A DNA stretch of 39,471 nucleotides, from assembly GCA_034211175.1 (NCBI GenBank), contig JAXHUH010000096.1, forward strand, positions 1 to 39,471, in the 5' to 3' direction. The notes below the pieces were generated by a model. That model was given only the letters and a program-made list of their open reading frames with translations. It searched no databases and had not been told where the DNA came from. The position numbers were made by a program, and so were the translations under genes. The stretch is from JAXHUH01 sp034211175 (GTDB taxonomy: Bacteria; Actinomycetota; Acidimicrobiia; Acidimicrobiales; CAIXPF01). Numbering within the stretch: position 1 is the first letter of the stretch; the number at the start of each line of letters is the position of its first letter. Below, piece after piece: positions 6,989 through 16,201 of the stretch.

Positions 6989-7018
6989 AGGATAGGGGAG
7001 TCGCCGGACCGCGACCAA
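6989..7018 (-). promoter_or_regulatory. Predicted internal promoter for rplS
   Basis: TTGGTC (7013-7018) and TATCCT (6989-6994) on the minus strand are 18 bases apart, in the trmD-rplS gap. Transcription would start about 45 bases upstream of rplS. Confidence 0.45.
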
Positions 7019-7047
7019 TGCAGGTGGGGCGCCGGTGCGCCGGCTGA

Positions 7048-7070
7048 GACGACCGTCACAGACGGTCGTC
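7048..7070 (-). terminator. Perfect hairpin spanning the trmD stop codon
   Basis: GACGACCGTC (7048-7057) and GACGGTCGTC (7061-7070) form a 10-bp perfect stem with a 3-base loop. The trmD stop (7056-7058) lies inside it. A second, weaker stem GGCGC/GCGCC (7028-7041) follows. There is no U-tract. It may be a partial terminator or processing site that separates trmD from rplS levels. Confidence 0.5.
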
Positions 7071-7787
7071 GAGGTCGAACTCCGCGAGCATCGCACGCTC
7101 GACCTCGGTGAGCCCACCCCGCTCGGCGATCAGGTCGGGCCGATGGGCCATAGTACGCGACAACGCCATCGCATGGCGCCACTTCGAGATGCGACCGTGG
7201 TCACCGCTGCGGACGACCTCGGGCACCTCGAGCCCGCGCATCTCGGCCGGGCGGGTGTACTGGGGGTACTCGAGGAGCCCGTCCGAGAAGGACTCCTCGG
7301 TCGCCGACGTGGCGTTGCCCATCACCCCGGGCACGAGCCGGCCGACCGCCTCGAGCACGACCATGGCCGCGACCTCGCCGCCGGCCAGCACGTAGTCGCC
7401 GATCGACAACTCGCCGTCGACCAGCTGGGTCCGGACGCGGTCGTCCACGCCCTCGTAGCGTCCGCACAGGAGCGAGAACCCGCCCCCGGCCGCCAGCTCC
7501 CGGGCCATCGCCTGGTCGAGGCGACGCCCGCCGGGGCCGAGCAGGTACAGGGGACGCGGCGGTTGCACGGCCTCGACCGTGGCGAAGATCGGCTCGGGCA
7601 TCAGCACCATCCCCGCTCCCCCGCCGAACGGGGCGTCGTCGACGCTGCGATGCGGATCGGTGGTCACCGAGCGCAGATCGTGGACCCGCACGTCGAGGAG
7701 CCCGTTGCGGCGGGCCTTGCCGATCAGGCTCGTCGAGGCGAACGACTCGACCATGTCGGGGAAGATGGTGATGACGTCGATGCGCAC
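7056..7787 (-). CDS. trmD: tRNA (guanine-N1-)-methyltransferase
   Basis: TrmD methylates G37 at N1 in tRNAs that read certain Pro, Leu and Arg codons, using S-adenosylmethionine, and prevents +1 frameshifts. The 243-residue protein starts MRIDVITIFPDM and carries the deep trefoil-knot SPOUT motifs: PFGGGAGMVLMPEPI, LYLLGPGGRRLDQ, LLCGRYEGVDDRV and IGDYVLAGGE. The C-terminal domain has LLEYPQYTRP and GDHGRISKWR. Length and motifs are typical. It lies 15 bases after rimM in the same operon. Confidence 0.97.
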   Translation of the reverse strand: MRIDVITIFPDMVESFASTSLIGKARRNGLLDVRVHDLRSVTTDPHRSVDDAPFGGGAGMVLMPEPIFATVEAVQPPRPLYLLGPGGRRLDQAMARELAAGGGFSLLCGRYEGVDDRVRTQLVDGELSIGDYVLAGGEVAAMVVLEAVGRLVPGVMGNATSATEESFSDGLLEYPQYTRPAEMRGLEVPEVVRSGDHGRISKWRHAMALSRTMAHRPDLIAERGGLTEVERAMLAEFDLDDRL

Positions 7788-7802
7788 GGCGCGCGCCGAT
7801 CG

Positions 7803-8273
7803 TCAGTCGAAGAGACCGGCCGGCGGGTCGATCACGACCTCGCCGTCGCCCCAGGACACGACGAACGTGAGCGGGACCAGCGCGCCGTCGTCGAGGACGA
7901 GAAGGTCCGAAGCGGGGTTCGCCTGCACCTCCACGACCTTGCCGCGCTCGGGGCCCTCGGCGTCGCGCACCACCGAGCCGATGAGCTCGTGGACCCAGAG
8001 GCGGGTCGGGTCGTCGATCGGCTCGGCGCGCAACACCACCCCGCGCAGCGCCTCGGCGGCTTCGCGGCTGGCGCATCCCTCGAAGACGACCAGGTGACGC
8101 CCCTGGTGGGGGCGGCTCGTCACGACCACGAGCGGGCCGCGGTCGCTCTCGATGCGGGTGCCGGGAGCGAGCCGGTCGGCCACGTTCGTGGTCAGCTCGA
8201 CGACCACCTCGCCACGTACCCCGTGGGGCTTGGCGATGCGGCCGATCTCGAGCAGCACCCGCTCACCGCTCAA
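7803..8273 (-). CDS. rimM: Ribosome maturation factor RimM
   Basis: RimM binds S19 and helps mature the 30S head. The 156-residue protein has the N-terminal beta-barrel with LLEIGRIAKPHGVRGEVVVEL (about 7-27, the family signature) and a C-terminal PRC-barrel with LWVHELIGSVVRDAEGPERGKVVEV and LLVLDDGALVPLTFV. I choose the TTG at 8273 because it overlaps the khpA stop as TTGA, continuing the coupled starts of this operon. A GTG five codons downstream (8258) is an alternative. Confidence 0.9.
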   Translation of the reverse strand: MSGERVLLEIGRIAKPHGVRGEVVVELTTNVADRLAPGTRIESDRGPLVVVTSRPHQGRHLVVFEGCASREAAEALRGVVLRAEPIDDPTRLWVHELIGSVVRDAEGPERGKVVEVQANPASDLLVLDDGALVPLTFVVSWGDGEVVIDPPAGLFD

Positions 8274-8575
8274 TCGAGGAACTCGACCTCGAGCGTCACG
8301 CCGTCCCGCACGGCCGCGGCGGCGACGACGGTGCGGATGGCGTTCGCCACCCGGCCCCGCTTGCCGATCACACGGCCCATGTCGGAGTTCGCGACCTGGA
8401 CGCTGAGCTGGACGCGCTCGCCGTGCTCGTCGGCCTCGATCTCGACCTCGTCGGGATGCTCGACGATCGAGCGGACGAGGTACTCGAGGACGTCGTGGGC
8501 GGTCGGCGCGGGGCTCTCCTCGCCGAGCTCGTCGTCGGACGCGTCCGCGGCGTCGGTCGCCTCGGTGTCGCTCAC
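8270..8575 (-). CDS. khpA: KH-domain RNA-binding protein KhpA
   Basis: A 101-residue protein with an acidic N-terminal extension (residues 1-27, rich in Asp, Glu and Ala) and one KH domain holding the GxxG loop VIGKRGRVANAIRTVV (GKRG at 71-74). KhpA proteins bind RNA, often with KhpB, and affect cell division and elongation in several Gram-positive bacteria. The gene always sits between rpsP and rimM in actinobacteria. The GTG start overlaps the rpsP stop as GTGA. The N-terminal extension is longer than in the usual 75-80 residue homologues. Confidence 0.9.
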   Translation of the reverse strand: MSDTEATDAADASDDELGEESPAPTAHDVLEYLVRSIVEHPDEVEIEADEHGERVQLSVQVANSDMGRVIGKRGRVANAIRTVVAAAAVRDGVTLEVEFLD

Positions 8576-8883
8576 GATGCTGCGTCGGCCTCCGCCGCGG
8601 CCGCCGCCACGGGAGCGGGCGGCGCCGTGCCGTTGAACTCGGCCCACGCGCCCGAGATCTCCAGCAGCTTGCGGACGGTCTCGGTCGGCTGGGCGCCGTT
8701 GCGGAGCCAGCGGACCGCACGCTCGTTGTCGATCGTGATCGCCGACGGCTCACGGCGCGGCTCGTACGTGCCGACGATCTCGATGAACCGCCCGTCACGG
8801 GGCGAGCGCTGATCGGCGGCGACCACGCGGTAGGTCGGCTGCTTCTTCTTACCCATCCGCATCAAGCGGAGCTTCACGGCCAC
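8572..8883 (-). CDS. rpsP: 30S ribosomal protein S16
   Basis: A 103-residue S16, an early-assembling small-subunit protein. The family start MAVKLRLMRMGKKKQPTYRV is followed by VVAADQRSPRDGRFIEIVGTYEP and DNERAVRWLRNGAQPTETVRKLLE. A tail rich in Ala, Pro and Glu (about 85-103) extends past the core. The start is GTG. It heads the rpsP-khpA-rimM-trmD-rplS operon. The 233-bp gap upstream (8884-9116) contains an imperfect stem (8910-8915 with 8934-8939) and a weak TAACAT -10-like box (9034-9039, minus). Confidence 0.96.
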   Translation of the reverse strand: MAVKLRLMRMGKKKQPTYRVVAADQRSPRDGRFIEIVGTYEPRREPSAITIDNERAVRWLRNGAQPTETVRKLLEISGAWAEFNGTAPPAPVAAAAAEADAAS

Positions 8884-9116
8884 GTCTCGGTGTCCTCTCG
8901 GTTTCCTCCGACGGCCGGCGCCTGCGCGCGGCCGCCGTCACATGCAATCGACGTGCAATCGATCATTCGATCGTCGCCCCGCCCGGCCCGATGGACGCGC
9001 GATCGCGCCACGGGCAACAAGACAGCTTGGGGCATGTTAGACGCGCGGATCAAGGCGTGCGCGCTCCTCGGCGTCGACAATCGCGCACGAGGTGATCCGA
9101 GCCGGCTCCCCGCCGG

Positions 9117-10544
9117 TCACAGACCGGGCAGGCGGAGCCCTCCCTTGGGCTTCTCCTGGGCGGCCTCGGTGGGCAGCGTCAGCGACTTCGGCGGCGACGT
9201 CCGCCCACCCTTGCTGCCCTTCTTCTTCTTGCGCTTGCTGCGACCGCCGACCTTCTTCGAGCCCATGCCGCCGGCCTGCTTCATGAGCCGCTGCACGTCC
9301 TTGAACTGCTTGACGAGCTGGCTCACCTCGTTCGGCCTGGTGCCCGAGCCGTTGGCGATCCGGTGGCGACGTGACTGGTCGATCAGGTCGGGCTCGGCCC
9401 GCTCCTCGAGCGTCATCGACCGGATCATCGCCTCGATGCGCGCGACCTGGCGGTCGTCGATCTCGGCGTCCTTGACCTCCTTCGGCACGCCCGGGAGCAT
9501 CCCGATGAGGTTGGTCAGCGGCCCCATCTTCTTGAGCTGCTGCATCTGCTCGAGGAAGTCGTCGAGGGTGAACTGGCCCTCGAGCAGCTTGGCCGCGGCC
9601 TCCTCGGCCTCCTGCTGGTCGTAGGCCTCCTCGGCCTTCTCGATCAGCGTGAGCACGTCGCCCATGCCGAGGATGCGCCCGGCGAGGCGGTCGGGGTGGA
9701 ACTGCTCGAAGTCCTCGAGCTTCTCACCGGTCGACGCGAAGGCGATCGGGCGGCCGACGACCTCCTTGACCGACAGCGCCGCGCCACCCCGGGCGTCGCC
9801 GTCGAGCTTGGTCATGATGACGCCGTCGAGCTCGAGCGCCTCGTGGAAGTTCTTGGCGACGGTGACCGCGTCCTGGCCGGTCATGGCGTCGACGACGAGG
9901 AACGTGTAGTGCGGCTCGATCGCCTGCTCGATCTGGCGCACCTGCTCCATGAGCTCGGCGTCGATCGCCAGGCGGCCGGCGGTGTCGCAGATCACGACGT
10001 CGCGGCCGGTCTCGATGGCGTGGCGCAGGCCGGCCTTCGCGACCTCGACCGGGTCCGTCGGCTCGCTGAACACCGGGACCCCGACCTGCTTGCCGAGGGT
10101 CCGCAGCTGCTCGACCGCGGCCGGTCGCTGGAGGTCGGCACCGATCAGGAGCGGGTTGCGGCCCTGGCCCCGGAACCAGCGGGCGAGCTTGCCCGCGTTG
10201 GTCGTCTTGCCCGAGCCCTGGAGGCCGGCGAGCAGCACCACGGTCGGCGGCTTCGGCGCGAAGGTGATCGCCAGCGTCTCGCCGCCGAGGGTGGCGATGA
10301 GCTCCTCGTGGACGATCTTGATGATCTGCTGGGACGGGTTGAGGGCCTTCGAGACCTCTTCGCCGACCGCCCGCTCACCGACGCGAGCCGTGAAGTCCTT
10401 GGCGACCTGGCGGTGGACGTCCGCCCCGACGAGCGCGCGGCGGATCTCGCGCATGACGTCGTTGACGTCCTGTTCCGTCAGGACGCCGCGGCTGCGGATG
10501 CGCTTGAAGATCCCGTCGAAGCGTTCGGAAAGTGACTCGAACAT
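9117..10544 (-). CDS. ffh: Signal recognition particle protein Ffh
   Basis: Ffh binds 4.5S RNA and signal sequences on the ribosome and delivers the complex to FtsY. The 475-residue protein has the N domain (1-90), the GTPase G domain with G1 GLQGSGKTT (107-115), DLQRPAAVEQL, G3 DTAGR (187-191), G4 TKLDG (245-249) and GTGEKLEDFEQF-like FASTGEKLEDF, then a Met-rich M domain (about 300-430) with LEQMQQLKKMGPLTNLIGMLPG and RIANGSGT for RNA binding. The tail is Lys-rich, then Pro/Gly-containing. It lies downstream of the BON gene and ftsY, so both SRP GTPases share one locus. Confidence 0.97.
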   Translation of the reverse strand: MFESLSERFDGIFKRIRSRGVLTEQDVNDVMREIRRALVGADVHRQVAKDFTARVGERAVGEEVSKALNPSQQIIKIVHEELIATLGGETLAITFAPKPPTVVLLAGLQGSGKTTNAGKLARWFRGQGRNPLLIGADLQRPAAVEQLRTLGKQVGVPVFSEPTDPVEVAKAGLRHAIETGRDVVICDTAGRLAIDAELMEQVRQIEQAIEPHYTFLVVDAMTGQDAVTVAKNFHEALELDGVIMTKLDGDARGGAALSVKEVVGRPIAFASTGEKLEDFEQFHPDRLAGRILGMGDVLTLIEKAEEAYDQQEAEEAAAKLLEGQFTLDDFLEQMQQLKKMGPLTNLIGMLPGVPKEVKDAEIDDRQVARIEAMIRSMTLEERAEPDLIDQSRRHRIANGSGTRPNEVSQLVKQFKDVQRLMKQAGGMGSKKVGGRSKRKKKKGSKGGRTSPPKSLTLPTEAAQEKPKGGLRLPGL

Positions 10545-10624
10545 GAGTGACCCAGTCTAGAGCGGACGAGCGGCCGACTTCGGGCCGCGGCCGGCGGTGT
10601 CGTCGAGCGGGTCGGCCGGGCGCG

Positions 10625-11002
10625 TCAACGGCGGTCGGTGCGCCGGTCCGGGCCCTCGAGGACGCCGAGCGACGGCTCGACCACGAAGAGGCGGTCGGAG
10701 ACGACGTCCACTCCGGGCACCGAGAGCGCCTCGGCAACGAGCGCCCGCCGGGTCCCGTCGTGGGCGACGACGCCGCTGAGCACGATGACGTCGGCCTCCA
10801 CGCGGACCTCGATCGGCGGGACGTGCCACGTGCGCTGCGACGTCGCCAGGCGCCGGGCGACGGCGACGTCGAGGCCGGCACGCCGCAGGCGGACCCGGTT
10901 GAGCAGGTGCCGCGACGTGGCCACCGCGGCGAGGACGGGGAGGCCGACCGTCACCGCGGCCCGGGCCGCCGAGACCGCGGCCGGCTCACGCGAAGAGCGC
11001 AT
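10625..11002 (-). CDS. BON-domain protein
   Basis: A 125-residue protein. Residues 16-28 are a short hydrophobic stretch (VTVGLPVLAAVA) that might be a membrane or signal segment. Residues about 40-108 form one BON domain: DVAVARRLATSQRTW, IEVRVEADVIVLSGVV with the conserved glycine, then RRALVAEALSVPGVDVVSDRLFV. BON domains bind phospholipid or other surfaces in proteins such as OsmY. The ATG at 11002 lies inside the ftsY 3' end, in another frame, without a clear Shine-Dalgarno sequence; an internal GTG is possible. The gene lies between ftsY and ffh and may be cotranscribed with them. A link with secretion is only positional. Confidence 0.7.
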   Translation of the reverse strand: MRSSREPAAVSAARAAVTVGLPVLAAVATSRHLLNRVRLRRAGLDVAVARRLATSQRTWHVPPIEVRVEADVIVLSGVVAHDGTRRALVAEALSVPGVDVVSDRLFVVEPSLGVLEGPDRRTDRR

Positions 11003-12161
11003 CGACGAACTCGTCGGGATCGAAGTCGACCAGGTCATCGGCGGTCTCGCCGAGGCCGACCAGCTTCACCGGCATCCCGAGCTGGGACTGGATGGCCAGC
11101 ACGATGCCTCCCTTGGCGGACCCGTCCAGCTTGGTGAGGACCACGCCGGTCACGTCGACGGCGTCCGTGAACTGCTTCGCCTGGACCAGGCCGTTCTGGC
11201 CGGTCGTGGCGTCGAGCACGAGGAGCACCTCGGTCACGTTGCCGGGCTCGCGGGACGCGACCCGGCGCACCTTGCGCAGCTCCTCCATCAGGTTCGTCTT
11301 GGTGTGGAGGCGGCCGGCGGTGTCGGCGAGGACGATGTCGATCCCGCGGGCCGCGGCCCGCTGGACACCGTCGAAGATGACCGAGCTCGGGTCACCACCC
11401 TCGCTGCCCCGGACGAGCTCCGCGCCGGTGCGATCGGCCCACATCGTGAGCTGCTCGGCGGCCGCCGCCCGGAACGTGTCGCCCGCCGCCATGAGGACCG
11501 AGCGGTCCTCGGCGCGCAGGCGCCGGGCCACCTTGCCGATCGTCGTCGTCTTGCCGACGCCGTTGACGCCGACGAACAGCCACACGTTCGTGGTGCCGTC
11601 GTCCAGGCGCAGCGAGCGATCGGCGACCGCGAGCCGGTCCTTCAGGAGCACCTTGAGCTGCTCGAGCAGCAGCTCCGGCTCGGCGATCTTCAGCTCGTCG
11701 GCCCGCTCGCGCAGCTCGTCGAGCAGCGCGGTCGTCTCGTCGATGCCGACGTCGGCGCTGATCAGCGCCTCCTCGAGCTCGTCCCACGTCTCCTCGTCGA
11801 TCCGATCCCGACCGAGGACCGCGCCGACGTACTCGCCCAGCGCGGACCTGGCCTTGCCGAGCCGCTCGCGGAACGACGGGCGGACGAGCGGTCCGGGCTC
11901 GACGACCTCGGGGGCCGCCTCGGGCTCGGGAGGCGCGGTCGGCGCCTCCGCCTCGGGCACGGCGACGTCGCCCGGCTCGGGCACCGCCTCGGGCTCGGTG
12001 ACCGGGCGCTCGTCGAGGGTCGGCGTGCCGGCCGCGGACCGACCGGGGGACGGCGGCGGCTCGAGCTCGACCTCGCGGCGGCGACCGCGCGTGACGGCGA
12101 CACCGCCCGCGACCAGGCCGACCAGCAGTACGACGACGATGAGGATGACGACGACATCCAT
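10986..12161 (-). CDS. ftsY: Signal recognition particle receptor FtsY
   Basis: FtsY is the membrane-associated GTPase that receives Ffh-ribosome complexes. The 391-residue protein begins with a clear membrane helix (residues 3-24), then a Pro/Glu-rich acidic A region (30-95), the N domain (about 95-185) and the G domain with G1 GVNGVGKTT (198-206), DTFRAAAAEQL, DTAGRLHTKTNLMEEL, TKLDGSAKGG and VGLGETADDLVDFDPDEF. The N-terminal helix replaces the peripheral anchoring seen in E. coli and is common in actinobacteria. smc is usually its neighbour; here about 10 kb of other genes lie between. Confidence 0.97.
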   Translation of the reverse strand: MDVVVILIVVVLLVGLVAGGVAVTRGRRREVELEPPPSPGRSAAGTPTLDERPVTEPEAVPEPGDVAVPEAEAPTAPPEPEAAPEVVEPGPLVRPSFRERLGKARSALGEYVGAVLGRDRIDEETWDELEEALISADVGIDETTALLDELRERADELKIAEPELLLEQLKVLLKDRLAVADRSLRLDDGTTNVWLFVGVNGVGKTTTIGKVARRLRAEDRSVLMAAGDTFRAAAAEQLTMWADRTGAELVRGSEGGDPSSVIFDGVQRAAARGIDIVLADTAGRLHTKTNLMEELRKVRRVASREPGNVTEVLLVLDATTGQNGLVQAKQFTDAVDVTGVVLTKLDGSAKGGIVLAIQSQLGMPVKLVGLGETADDLVDFDPDEFVDALFA

Positions 12162-12247
12162 GGCGCCGGCATCCTACCGGTCCGCGCCGCGGCGGCCGGA
12201 AGCGCAGCCGCCGGCGACCTCGAACCGCCGGGACGGACCGCGTTCGG

Positions 12248-13570
<1,323 letters not shown>

Positions 13571-13814
13571 CAGGTGGTCCCTCGGTTTCGGGTCGCCGCC
13601 GGTGACGCATCGGGGAGGTTGCCGGGGCGACCTCCCGGCACGGGCCGGCGGTGTTGATCGTCGACCACGGTACCGATGGCGGGCTAAAGCATGCGTAAGC
13701 GTTCGGTCACATCGCTGCGGCGGCCGCGGCGAGGTGACCGGGGCGGCGGTGATCGCCGTCCGACGTGGGAGCGAACGGGCGCGCGTCGCCGACGACGTGG
13801 AAGGATCCGCGGCC

Positions 13815-14240
13815 ATGAGCGAGGGACGGGTCAAGCGCGCCTGGGACATGGTCGCCGAGGCGAAGGAGCAGATCGACAACCTGGGGGTCGAGGAGGTGCG
13901 TGCCCGCCTCGACGAGCCCGGCACGACCGTCATCGACATCCGGGACTTCCGGGAGTTGGTGCTGCGGGGCAAGATCCCCGGGGCGGTCAGCGCGCCGCGG
14001 GGGATGCTGGAGTTCTGGGTCGACCCCGAGAGCGAGTACTACCGGGACATCTTCGACCCCGACCGCAGCTACATCCTCTACTGCGCCGGCGGTGGCCGCT
14101 CGGCGCTGGCGGCGAAGACGATGAAGGACATGGGCTACCCGAACGTCGCCCACCTCGAGGCCGGCTTCTCCGGCTGGGAAGCGGCAGGCGAGGAGATCGA
14201 GGACGTCGCCTCGTCCTCCAAGTGGGTGCAGCGGGGCTAG
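13815..14240 (+). CDS. Rhodanese-domain sulfurtransferase-like protein
   Basis: A 141-residue single-domain rhodanese. Residues 20-135 hold EEVRARLDEPGTTVIDIRDFREL, GKIPGAVSAPRGMLEFWVD, and the active-site loop YCAGGGRSALAA with catalytic Cys90, followed by MKDMGYPNVAHLEAGFSGWEAAG. Such proteins carry persulfide sulfur or bind thiols; the six-residue CAGGGR loop suits small sulfur substrates. The ATG follows a weak purine run. The gene converges on the AhpD-like gene with only 6 bp between them. The palindrome GGGGCTAGCCCC covers its stop. No sulfur-assimilation gene is close, so the substrate is unknown. Confidence 0.9.
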   Translation: MSEGRVKRAWDMVAEAKEQIDNLGVEEVRARLDEPGTTVIDIRDFRELVLRGKIPGAVSAPRGMLEFWVDPESEYYRDIFDPDRSYILYCAGGGRSALAAKTMKDMGYPNVAHLEAGFSGWEAAGEEIEDVASSSKWVQRG

Positions 14241-14246
14241 CCCCGG

Positions 14247-14816
14247 TCAGCGACCCATGGCGTAGAACTCGTCGTTGGGCCGCATGCTCGTGAGGTTGGC
14301 CATGCGGTTCGACAGCGCGAAGAACGAGGCGATGGCGCCGATGTCCCAGATGTCGTCGTCGTCGAACCCGTGGGCCCGGAGCTCGTCGAGGTGGTGGTCC
14401 TCGATCTCGGCGGCGCGGGTCGCGACCAGGAGCGCGAAGTCGAGCATCGCCCGCTGACGGGGCGTGATGTCGGCCTTGCGGTGGTTGAGCGCGACCTGGT
14501 CGGCGACGAGCGGGTCCTTCGCCCGGATGCGGGCGATGGCACCGTGGGCCACGACGCAGTACTGGCAGTCGTTGGCCGCGGACGTCGCCACGACGATCAG
14601 CTCCTTCTCCGCGGCGCTCAGCCCGCCGTCGCGGCCCATGACCGCGTCGTGGTAGGCGAAGAACGCCCGGAACTCCTCCGGGCGATGGGCCAGCACCAGG
14701 AACACGTTCGGCACGAAGCCGCTCTTCTCCGCGACCGCCTCGATCCGCTCGCGGATGTCGTCGGGCAGGGTCGCGAGGTCGGGAACCTCGAAGCGGCTGA
14801 TGGGGCGATCGCTCAT
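14247..14816 (-). CDS. AhpD-like / carboxymuconolactone decarboxylase-family peroxidase-related protein
   Basis: A 189-residue protein of the peroxidase-related AhpD/CMD superfamily. The redox site is CQYC (Cys84, Cys87) followed by VVAHG with His91, the usual CxxCxxxH arrangement. Family context includes FVPNVFLVLAHRPE, GGLSAAEKELIVVATSAAN and LDFALLVATRAAEI. It likely reduces peroxides or acts as a thiol partner in the cytoplasm. The ATG overlaps the histidine kinase stop as ATGA, so it is the third gene of a response regulator-kinase-peroxidase operon. This suggests the kinase responds to redox or envelope stress, which is inference. Confidence 0.88.
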   Translation of the reverse strand: MSDRPISRFEVPDLATLPDDIRERIEAVAEKSGFVPNVFLVLAHRPEEFRAFFAYHDAVMGRDGGLSAAEKELIVVATSAANDCQYCVVAHGAIARIRAKDPLVADQVALNHRKADITPRQRAMLDFALLVATRAAEIEDHHLDELRAHGFDDDDIWDIGAIASFFALSNRMANLTSMRPNDEFYAMGR

Positions 14817-16201
14817 GCCACCGAGCCTTGCACAGCCCGCTCCGGCGTCACCTCTCCGTCGTCGGGCACCAGCGCCGGCAGCCAGATCGAGAACACCGAG
14901 CCCTGCGACGGCTCGGACACCAGGCCGACCTCGCCGCCGTGGGCGCGGGCGATCTGGCGCACGATCGTCAGGCCGAGCCCGGAGCGGCCCTCGCTGCGGG
15001 CCCGGGCCGGGTCGCCGCGATAGAACCGCTCGAACACCTTCCGCTGGTCGTCGGCGGCGATGCCCGGGCCCTCGTCCTCGACCGCCAGCCAGATCCACGG
15101 GCCGTCGCGCCCGGCCGCGACCCGGATCGTGGTGCCCTCCGGCGCCAGGCGGACCGCGTTGGCCAGCAGGTTGGCCAGCGCCTGGCGCAGCGCCACCGGG
15201 TCGCCCCGCAGGAGCAGGCCCGGGTCGGCGACCGGTTCGAGGCGGATGCCGCGCCGCTCGGCGGAGGCGGCGAACTCCCCCGCCGCCTCGTGGACCAGCC
15301 GGGCGCCGTCGACGGTGGTGCGGCGGTCCGACGCCCGCTCCTCGCGGGCGTGGGTCAGCAGGTCGTCGACGAGGACGCCCATGCGCTCCGCGGCGCGGCC
15401 GACCACGGCGACCGTCTCGCGCAGCTCGTCGGGCGGGATGTTCTCGTCGGCGAGGGCGACGTCGACGTTCGTGCGGATGACCGCGATCGGGTTGCGCAGC
15501 TCGTGGGAGGCCTCGTGGATGAACGCCCGCTGGCTCTCCCAGGCCGCATCGAGCCGCGTCAGCATGTCGTCGAACGTGTCGGCCAGCTCGCGCAGCTCGT
15601 CCTTCGGCCCGGCCATCTCGATGCGACGCGACAGGTCGGTCGCCGTGATCTCCTTGGCGACACGGGTGATCCGCCCGATGGGCCGCAACGCCCGGTCGGC
15701 GAGCAGGTACCCGATGCCGAGCGACAGGAAGAAGAGCGTGCCGAGGGCGTAGATGGAGTAGCGCTTGAAGTGCTCGAGCGCCGACCGGTTGACCTGAGCT
15801 GCGATCAGGTCGACCGGGTTCACCCGCTCCTCGGTGAAGCCGGTTCCCTCCGCCACGTAGTGGAGCACGAAACCGTCGGCCGTCCGCTCGACGACGAGAT
15901 AGCCCTCGGACGTCTCGAAGTGCACCTTGCTCGTCATCGACTGGTCGTCGAGGGCCCGGGACACACCGGCGTACAGGGAGCCGACCATCAGGGCCGCCAG
16001 CCCGAACACCAGCACCGAGTAGAGCACCGCCAGGCGGACCTTGATCGAGCCCAGGAACGACGGCAGGCGGGCCGCCGTGCGCATGCCGCGGGGGGCGCCC
16101 GCCGACGGGGCCGCCGGCTGCTCGTCGAGCAGGGTGACGTCGAGGTCCGCCGGCGCCTCGGGGACCGGCTCCGCCCGCCGCTCGTCACGAAGGGCCATCA
16201 T
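14813..16201 (-). CDS. Two-component sensor histidine kinase
   Basis: A membrane kinase of about 462 residues. A cytoplasmic N-terminus rich in Pro, Ala and Glu (1-50) precedes TM1 (about 55-77), a short extracytoplasmic sensor region (about 78-148), TM2 (about 149-168), a HAMP domain (RALRPIGRITRVAKEI onward), the dimerisation helix with phospho-acceptor His233 in HEASHELRNPIAVI, and an ATPase domain with NLLANAV, EDEGPGI, FERFYRGD and GRSGLGLTIV. All catalytic boxes are intact. The start is one of two adjacent ATGs (16201/16198) inside the end of the regulator gene; a GTG at 16222 is also possible. It is OmpR/PhoB-partner type. The signal is unknown. Confidence 0.93.
   Translation of the reverse strand: MMALRDERRAEPVPEAPADLDVTLLDEQPAAPSAGAPRGMRTAARLPSFLGSIKVRLAVLYSVLVFGLAALMVGSLYAGVSRALDDQSMTSKVHFETSEGYLVVERTADGFVLHYVAEGTGFTEERVNPVDLIAAQVNRSALEHFKRYSIYALGTLFFLSLGIGYLLADRALRPIGRITRVAKEITATDLSRRIEMAGPKDELRELADTFDDMLTRLDAAWESQRAFIHEASHELRNPIAVIRTNVDVALADENIPPDELRETVAVVGRAAERMGVLVDDLLTHAREERASDRRTTVDGARLVHEAAGEFAASAERRGIRLEPVADPGLLLRGDPVALRQALANLLANAVRLAPEGTTIRVAAGRDGPWIWLAVEDEGPGIAADDQRKVFERFYRGDPARARSEGRSGLGLTIVRQIARAHGGEVGLVSEPSQGSVFSIWLPALVPDDGEVTPERAVQGSVA

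Noticed and set aside
8884..9116. A small RNA gene (for example 4.5S RNA) in the ffh-rpsP gap
   Set aside because: I see only an imperfect stem and a weak -10 box, with no GGAA-tetraloop helix typical of SRP RNA.
14233..14244. 12-bp palindrome GGGGCTAGCCCC between the convergent rhodanese and AhpD genes
   Set aside because: It has no loop space or U-tract and overlaps a stop codon; it may be chance in GC-rich DNA, so it is not called a terminator.
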